DNA from: Microbulbifer salipaludis
GTDB taxonomy: Bacteria > Pseudomonadota > Gammaproteobacteria > Pseudomonadales > Cellvibrionaceae
Assembly: GCF_017303155.1 (NCBI RefSeq)
Contig: NZ_JAEKJR010000003.1
Coordinates: 124,001-188,000 of the forward strand
Reading direction: 5' to 3'
Length of the DNA: 64,000 nucleotides
A program made the translations under genes and the position numbers. Positions 58,870 to 64,000 of the stretch are shown here, in pieces. A model generated the notes under the pieces. That model had not been told where the DNA came from. It saw nothing but the letters and a program-made list of their open reading frames with translations, and did no database searches. The number at the start of each line of letters is the position of its first letter. The first letter of the stretch is position 1.

Positions 58870-59586
58870 TCAGACACCGGCCTGCATCTTGGCCAGACGG
58901 GAAAACTGGTGCATAGAGCCGAGCTGCGCGAACAGCGGTGGCAGGAAGCCACGCTTGCGGAAATCGGCGAAATCTTCTTCACTGAGTTCACCCAGCTTCT
59001 TTTCATCGACCATGTAAATACCGGTCAGATTGATCTTCTCACCACCGGCATTGACCGCAACGTTCTGAGTGGTCAGCAGGTCTTTTTCGGCGAGGATGGT
59101 GATGAACGCTTTGGTCATCTGGTCACTTTCCAGGTAGCCCACCAGCGCCTCTTTCTTGGCCTTCAGGTATTCGGACTCTTCACCAGATTCGGTGAACAGG
59201 GCCTCACCCTGCTCTTCACCCACAACTGGGCTGTTTTCAACCAGACCCACCATCAGCTGCTCTTTATTCTCACCAGCAGGCGCCAGAACGAACGGATGAT
59301 TGCGCACAGCGCCGGGAACGAAAACGCCTTTCCAGCTTTCGCCGTCAACAAACAAATTTTCGCCTACTTTCAGGCTCAGCAGCGCAACAGACTGGAATTG
59401 GCCCGTATCGGAGTTCTTGACGAAAACAATCGGGTATTCCGCACCCAGTCGGGCGAATTCGTGAGCAGTTACCGGCACCATGTGGGCATTCTTAACGTGC
59501 TCAAAGGTCCCCAGTTCACGGACTTTCAGCTTACCGTGAACGTCGCTGCGAAGAGGTACGATTTTTGGGGCTTCTACAGTGGCCAT
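58870..59586 (-). CDS. SapC-family protein
   Basis: A 238-residue protein of the SapC family, named after a Campylobacter S-layer locus gene; its biochemical function is not established. Typical blocks are MVPVTAHEFARLGAEYPIVF, SVALLSLKVGENLFVDGESW and the C-terminal FADFRKRGFLPPLFAQLGSM. No signal peptide is seen. In proteobacteria SapC genes are often next to TonB receptors and tryptophan-halogenase-like genes, as here. It lies 22 bp before halogenase 2 on the same strand. A terminator separates it from the receptor gene upstream, so part of its expression may come from another start in the 116-bp gap. Confidence 0.88.
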   Translation of the reverse strand: MATVEAPKIVPLRSDVHGKLKVRELGTFEHVKNAHMVPVTAHEFARLGAEYPIVFVKNSDTGQFQSVALLSLKVGENLFVDGESWKGVFVPGAVRNHPFVLAPAGENKEQLMVGLVENSPVVGEEQGEALFTESGEESEYLKAKKEALVGYLESDQMTKAFITILAEKDLLTTQNVAVNAGGEKINLTGIYMVDEKKLGELSEEDFADFRKRGFLPPLFAQLGSMHQFSRLAKMQAGV

Positions 59587-59647
59587 ACAACACCTTATTC
59601 AATTGGAAGTTATTCTAAAAAGCCCGCCTAGTATATTTTTCATACGA

Positions 59648-59675
59648 AAAAAGGGAAGTAAAAACTTCCCTTTTT
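59648..59675. terminator. Terminator between the TonB receptor and SapC
   Basis: A 12-bp stem AAAAAGGGAAGT-AAAA-ACTTCCCTTTTT, followed on the minus strand by more T residues. It lies directly after the receptor stop, so the receptor message probably outnumbers the SapC-halogenase message. Confidence 0.85.
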
Positions 59676-59702
59676 CCGTTACATCACGAAATCACCTCGC
59701 CA

Positions 59703-62246
59703 TTAGAACTTGTAAGAAGCTCCAATGTTGATGCGACGAGCAGTTTCGTACTCATACAGCGGGAAGCCGGCAGTGAAACCAGTTCCGGGAGCGGGCTCAG
59801 CATTGTTACCCAGCTGAACAGATTCCTCTGCCAACAGGTTGTTCACGTCGAGCTTAACATCCAGGTTCTCAGAGGCATACCAAACTGCGCTCAGGTCCAG
59901 GCTACCGAAATCGTCGTGCAGGCGGTTGCCGTATGCACCCGACTCACGAATCATGTACTCACTACGCCAGTTGTATGCAACACGGGCAGAGAACATGTCA
60001 TTTTCGTAGTAGCCAGTAAGGTTGTATACATTCTCAGAGCTATCGCTCAGGAACGGATTACCATCGGTGAAGGTCGCTTCATCGGTTTCAGTGTCAGTCC
60101 AGGTATAGTTCACGATCGCACCAAAACCGTTACCGAAGTCTTGCTGGTAACCCAGTTCGATACCTGTGATTTCAGCACTTTCGCCGTTGTCTTTTTCCTG
60201 AACAGTCCAGCCGAACGGCACTTCACTATCAGGCAGTTCGAACGGAATCTCACTAGCGGAGGCACTGTACTCACTGATCGTTACAAAGTTGCTAACGTCT
60301 TTGTAGAAGACACCACCAGAAACCAGAGAGCCTTCAGCGAAGTAGTATTCAACGCCCAGATCAAACTGGTTAGCGAGGAAAGGCTCCAAGCCGACGTTGC
60401 CCACTACCCAGAACTGGTTGTTGTCAATTTCGTCGTTAGCACCGATGGGGCTCGGGTTAACGTACATATCCACGTACTGCGGGCGAGCCATTACCTTGGC
60501 AGCTGCAGCGCGGACAATAACGTCTTCGCTGAGGTTGTAAGCCAGGTTAAAGCTCGGCAACACGACAGAGTAGTCAGCATTGGTTTCAGAGCGGACACCG
60601 TCGATGTAGTAAGTAGAGGTAGCATCGGTTGTTACGTAGCGCAGACCGAAGTTACCACGCACATCACCCATCTCGTAGGTGGCCATCGCATAGATTGCTG
60701 AGTTGGTCTCATCAATCTCGCTGTAGGATCCGAGATCCTCGACTTTACCGGTGATTGAAGCCTTGGCCCATGCCTTAAGCGCTTTATCATCCAGGCGCGG
60801 AATTTGATAGCTGCCGGCACCAGCATCGATAGCACCCTTGATGATACCGTCAGTAGAGATTACCGGATTGAAACCATCTGCCTGAGTAAACTCAAAGCGT
60901 CGACTAGTGGAGTTGTGATCGGCTGTTTTGATACCGGTCTTGATTGAATTGATCGCACCAAACTCAACGTCAAACTCAAGATCCGCTTGGAAATAAGTCT
61001 CGTCGTCGGTTTTCGGGGTCGCGTTGAAGTTAGGGCCAGTACCCATGGCCAGAGAGCCCGGATCATAGCTGCCCAGATCAAATCCATTCAGGTCCCAAGA
61101 CTGACCGCCGCCGAAGAAGTCATAGGTAGCACCGTCCAGCGCAAAGCCGCCGGAGCCATCATCTACAACCATTTCGAAGTCGGTACCGCCGGTAGAAGAG
61201 GTAGAGCCAGCCTGGAAGCTTGCTTCGTAGCCCTCACCAGAGTACGTCACGGACAGGTCAAACACGTCGGAATTCATGGTCGCTTCACGCGGGCGCGCCT
61301 GCAAGTAGGCCACGTTCAACGGACCACGCGCAGTAGTACCATTGATCTGGTCTGCAGGATCAACATCAACGCCACACCAGCCACAGTTGCCCTGAGTCAG
61401 CCACAGCGCGTAGTTGGTGTTATCAGCCTCCATCTGCATATCGATAGCGTTGAACACGATATCGAGATTTTCGGTAGGCTGGTACTGGAAAGTAGCATTG
61501 ACCGCAGAGCGCTTACGCTCTTGCTCGAAAGCAACCGGACCAGCACCCCACTCCCAGAATGCTTCGTTGCCCTGCCGCTGCAGCAGACGCTCTTGCGAAA
61601 CAGCGGAAACCAGCACACCAAAGGTTTCTGAATCGTTCTTCCAGCTGGCCAGGCCAGAGAACTGAGGGTCGGTAGAATCAGAGTCTGACTGCTGGGAAGC
61701 TTCAACAGACGCGCGCAGTGTCAGGCCATCCAAATCCAACGGCTTACGAGTGTTAATGATTACAGTACCACCCACACCACCTTCAGCGAGGTCGGCCTGG
61801 GAAGCTTTGTATACTTCAATGTCACCAACCAGTTCGGAGGGCAGCAGCTCATAGTTGAAGCTACGTTTGGCGGGCTCGAGTACAAACCAGCCGGTAGAAG
61901 CAACGTTTTGGCCGTTCAGTGTGGTCAGAGTCAGATCATTACCTGCACCGCGAATAGACACCGCAGCGCCCTCACCAAATTGGCGCTGGATGGTTACACC
62001 AGGTACACGCTGCAGAGACTCAGCAACGTTTTTGTCTGGGAATTTGCCGATATCTTCGGAAGAAATAGCATCGACAATAGAGTAAGAGTCACGTTTGGTG
62101 CTGAGAGCATCCTGCAGAGAACCACGAATACCGGTAACGGTAATCTCTTCCAGAGCTGCTTCTTGAGCAACTGCCAGTGGAGCCATCAGGCCTCCACTCA
62201 GTACAGCTGCGCTGATCGAGAGAGCGAGTTTGTTGCGCTTAAGCAT
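59703..62246 (-). CDS. TonB-dependent receptor, Xanthomonas/Caulobacter carbohydrate-type
   Basis: A complete 847-residue outer-membrane receptor. The signal peptide ends GLMAPLAVAQ (about residue 28), then a TonB box EEITVTGIRG. The plug contains SEDIGKFPDKNVAESLQRVP, GVTIQRQFGEGAAVSIRGAG and QADLAEGGVGGTVIINTRKP, and a 22-strand-type barrel ends in aromatic GASYKF. This plug pattern is that of the TIGR01782 group, whose members serve carbohydrate-utilisation loci. The ATG at 62246 follows AAGGGGAAATCG. Two LacI-type operators stand 70-110 bp upstream. It is followed by a terminator and then SapC and the halogenases. The ligand is unknown; an amino sugar or chitin oligomer is suggested by the operator only. 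Confidence 0.93.
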   Translation of the reverse strand: MLKRNKLALSISAAVLSGGLMAPLAVAQEAALEEITVTGIRGSLQDALSTKRDSYSIVDAISSEDIGKFPDKNVAESLQRVPGVTIQRQFGEGAAVSIRGAGNDLTLTTLNGQNVASTGWFVLEPAKRSFNYELLPSELVGDIEVYKASQADLAEGGVGGTVIINTRKPLDLDGLTLRASVEASQQSDSDSTDPQFSGLASWKNDSETFGVLVSAVSQERLLQRQGNEAFWEWGAGPVAFEQERKRSAVNATFQYQPTENLDIVFNAIDMQMEADNTNYALWLTQGNCGWCGVDVDPADQINGTTARGPLNVAYLQARPREATMNSDVFDLSVTYSGEGYEASFQAGSTSSTGGTDFEMVVDDGSGGFALDGATYDFFGGGQSWDLNGFDLGSYDPGSLAMGTGPNFNATPKTDDETYFQADLEFDVEFGAINSIKTGIKTADHNSTSRRFEFTQADGFNPVISTDGIIKGAIDAGAGSYQIPRLDDKALKAWAKASITGKVEDLGSYSEIDETNSAIYAMATYEMGDVRGNFGLRYVTTDATSTYYIDGVRSETNADYSVVLPSFNLAYNLSEDVIVRAAAAKVMARPQYVDMYVNPSPIGANDEIDNNQFWVVGNVGLEPFLANQFDLGVEYYFAEGSLVSGGVFYKDVSNFVTISEYSASASEIPFELPDSEVPFGWTVQEKDNGESAEITGIELGYQQDFGNGFGAIVNYTWTDTETDEATFTDGNPFLSDSSENVYNLTGYYENDMFSARVAYNWRSEYMIRESGAYGNRLHDDFGSLDLSAVWYASENLDVKLDVNNLLAEESVQLGNNAEPAPGTGFTAGFPLYEYETARRINIGASYKF

Positions 62247-62315
62247 CGATTTCCCCTTCCTTTTTTATAGATATAAAGGTTTGGCTAGAAACTTTTTATT
62301 CACCTTGTACCGCCA

Positions 62316-62333
62316 AATGATAGCGCTGTCATT
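62316..62333. promoter_or_regulatory. LacI-type operator 1 of the TonB receptor
   Basis: AATGATAGCGCTGTCATT, a palindrome with one mismatch and a central GC pair. On the receptor strand it reads AATGACAGCGCTATCATT. It resembles LacI-family sites, including, from memory, the NagR box of Xanthomonas. Confidence 0.8.
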
Positions 62334-62339
62334 CGTTTT

Positions 62340-62357
62340 TATGATAGCGCTGTCATT
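62340..62357. promoter_or_regulatory. LacI-type operator 2 of the TonB receptor
   Basis: TATGATAGCGCTGTCATT, identical to operator 1 except for the first base. The centres are 24 bp apart, a little over two helical turns, so two dimers could bind on nearly the same face. Confidence 0.8.
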
Positions 62358-62626
62358 CTCAAGATCGACAATACACACAATGCAATAAAAAAGCTACCGC
62401 TACGGGGAGAAAAAATCCGGGTAATTTGTCGCTTAATGCGATTTCAACCTGCCATTTATGACAACTGACGCGCCACCGGTACAGGGTCCCCCGGGGGAAT
62501 AGAACAAAAATCACTCAAAATGAGTGACCAGTCGGCCACCCAATGTTTTACTCACGCAGTATTTCTCACCGGAAACACCTACCCCGGCTTCCATGCCGGG
62601 GCGGCCCGCCAACTTGTGAGGGTGCG

Positions 62627-64000
62627 CTATTCAATTTCCTTGATGCGCATGGAGCTGGTGCCTCCGCCCATATTCAGGCGCTCACCCTGGGTAATCAGGA
62701 TGCGCTGGCCTTTCTGCAGGGTAATGCGGGAACCAAGCACTTCAACGATGGCATCGGTCAGGTGGCCAAGGGGTACGGAAGCGGGATCAAACTCGATGGG
62801 GTCCACTCCGCGCAGCAGTACCAGCTGGCGAGCAACCCGCGGGTGACGGGTCAGGGCGTAAATCGGGAGCTGCGAAGTGGCCCGGGACATGATGCGCGGG
62901 GTGCGACCGGACTCGGTCAGGGCAGCTACGGCACACAGGTTTTCCACCCGCGCCGCCGATTCGATTGCAGCCTGGGCAATCACGGTATCAATGGTTTCCG
63001 ATGCGGAGCGGTCGGCCGCCGGGCGTGAGGTAGTGCCCAGATACTGTTCGGCACCGACCACCACCTCAGCCATGGATTCGACGGCGGCAACCGGGAAGTC
63101 GCCCGCGGCAGTTTCCGCTGACAACATGACCGCATCGGTGCCGTCGAGCACGGCGTTAGCCACGTCCATCACCTCGGCGCGTGTTGGGGTAGGATTGGTA
63201 ATCATCGACTCCATCATCTGCGTCGCGGTGATTACACCGCGGTTCAGTGCATTGGCCCGATTGATCAGCTTTTTCTGCACACCCACCAGCGCGGCATCGC
63301 CGATCTCCACACCGAGGTCACCACGCGCGACCATAATGACGTCCGACGCGAGGATAATATCGTCCATCTGCTCGTCGTTGCCAACGGCCTCCGCGCGCTC
63401 TACTTTGGCGACAATTGCGGCGTTACTACCGGCTTCGCGCATGGCCTTGCGTGCTATTTCCAGGTCTTCGCCACTGCGCGGAAAGCTTACTGCCAAGAAA
63501 TCTACATCCAGTTCAGCGGCGAGCTTGATGTCCTCGTAGTCTTTTTCGGTCAGTGCCGGTGCCGACAGCCCACCACCTAGCAAGTTGATCCCTTTGTTAT
63601 TGGAGAGCTTGCCACCCTGCAATACCCGACAGAACAACTTGCTTTGGGTGCCGCCTGTTACTTCCAAACGAATCTTGCCGTCGTCCAGTAGCAGGATATT
63701 GCCCGGCTTGCAGTCGGCGATCAGGGACGGATAGTCCACACCGACACGCTGCTGGTTTCCGCCCTCCTTCGGGCAGTCGGCGTCGAGGGTGAACTCAGCA
63801 TTGTTCTCAAGAAAAATGCTGCCTTCGGCGAAGCGCGCAATTCGTATCTTGGGGCCCTGCAGATCACCCAGCACGGCGACCAGGCGGTTTTGCTCAGCGG
63901 ATGCACGACGCACCTCTTCCACACGCTTGCGGTGATCGTCGGCACTGCCGTGGGAAAAGTTCAGGCGTACGACATTGACGCCGGCGCGGATAATCTCGTC
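62627..64000 (-). CDS. pyk: Pyruvate kinase, N-terminus beyond the right edge
   Basis: Makes pyruvate and ATP from phosphoenolpyruvate. The 457 residues seen start inside the conserved AGVNVVRLNFSHGSADDH block, run through VLGDLQGPKIRIARF and the active-site region VARGDLGVEIGDAALVGVQK (magnesium and substrate binding), and then ATQMMESMITNPTPTRAEVM. They end with the C-terminal allosteric domain. Only about 20 N-terminal residues are missing. The frame is open to base 64000. Separation from the receptor locus by 380 bp suggests an independent transcript. Confidence 0.96.
   Translation of the reverse strand, partial: DEIIRAGVNVVRLNFSHGSADDHRKRVEEVRRASAEQNRLVAVLGDLQGPKIRIARFAEGSIFLENNAEFTLDADCPKEGGNQQRVGVDYPSLIADCKPGNILLLDDGKIRLEVTGGTQSKLFCRVLQGGKLSNNKGINLLGGGLSAPALTEKDYEDIKLAAELDVDFLAVSFPRSGEDLEIARKAMREAGSNAAIVAKVERAEAVGNDEQMDDIILASDVIMVARGDLGVEIGDAALVGVQKKLINRANALNRGVITATQMMESMITNPTPTRAEVMDVANAVLDGTDAVMLSAETAAGDFPVAAVESMAEVVVGAEQYLGTTSRPAADRSASETIDTVIAQAAIESAARVENLCAVAALTESGRTPRIMSRATSQLPIYALTRHPRVARQLVLLRGVDPIEFDPASVPLGHLTDAIVEVLGSRITLQKGQRILITQGERLNMGGGTSSMRIKEIE

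Larger units (their letters stand above)
62247..62626. other. Gene-free region between the TonB receptor and pyruvate kinase
   Basis: 380 bp with no credible gene. It holds the two operators at 62316-62357, an AT-rich stretch (62370-62395) that probably carries the receptor promoter, and a 7-bp hairpin CCCCGGC-TTCCAT-GCCGGGG (62582-62601) that may weakly end the pyk transcript. No copy of the tRNA-Gln 3' end was seen that would mark an integration site. Confidence 0.55.

Noticed and set aside
59703..62246. Receptor of a siderophore or haem type
   Set aside because: The plug pattern and LacI-type operators fit the carbohydrate group better; no Fur-box-like sequence was seen upstream.
54603..62626. 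Integrative element bounded by copies of the tRNA-Gln end
   Set aside because: No second copy of the tRNA 3' end and no integrase gene were found in this span.

Overview
The window is an ordinary chromosomal stretch of a Gram-negative gammaproteobacterium. Gene order and protein style suggest a marine polysaccharide degrader of the Cellvibrionales, Microbulbifer-like; this is my inference and no marker gene was compared. The order proA-nadD-rsfS-rlmH-mrdA-rodA-mltB-rlpA-dacA-ybeD-lipB-lipA, the mreBCD-maf-rng-yhdP block, and hemA/TPR/lolB/ispE/tRNA-Gln/prs/rplY/pth/ychF are all Pseudomonas-like synteny. I saw no CRISPR array, phage, transposase or rRNA.

Layout. 1-3.0 kb: the 5' part of a TonB-dependent receptor (TBDR), a divergent NCS1 permease and a convergent Lrp-type regulator. 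3.0-14.9 kb (minus strand): lipoate synthesis, peptidoglycan elongation and remodelling, ribosome-associated factors, NAD and proline synthesis. 15.0-20.9 kb: a very large DUF2339 membrane protein, a LON-domain protein, a zinc peptidase, a PpiC parvulin and an unrecognised membrane protein. 21.0-30.2 kb (minus): yhdP, rng, maf, mreD, mreC, mreB. 30.5-33.9 kb (plus): gatCAB. 34.3-42.1 kb: PA4642-family protein, cysZ, an RhlB-like helicase, DoxX, a MATE pump, an M14-like deacylase and a CDF metal exporter. 42.1-45.3 kb (minus): prmC, prfA, hemA. 45.8-54.6 kb (plus): TPR lipoprotein, lolB, ispE, tRNA-Gln, prs, rplY, pth, ychF, an EamA transporter, tRNA-Met and a second, identical tRNA-Gln.

The accessory part is 54.7-62.4 kb (minus). 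It holds a Xanthomonas/Caulobacter-type TBDR under two tandem LacI-type operators, then SapC, two flavin-dependent tryptophan-halogenase-like proteins and a TauE/SafE permease whose start overlaps the second halogenase stop. The halogenase genes are visibly AT-rich compared with the housekeeping genes. This looks like a sugar- or chitin-responsive outer-membrane uptake locus with attached halogenases of unknown substrate, and it is the best candidate here for an undescribed system. The window ends inside pyruvate kinase.

Other points of interest are a 106-bp palindromic intergenic repeat present twice in opposite orientation, with a related third element; an mreC reading frame whose conserved N-terminus has no normal start codon; a run of hairpins after the first tRNA-Gln; and a palindromic operator between doxX and the MATE gene.
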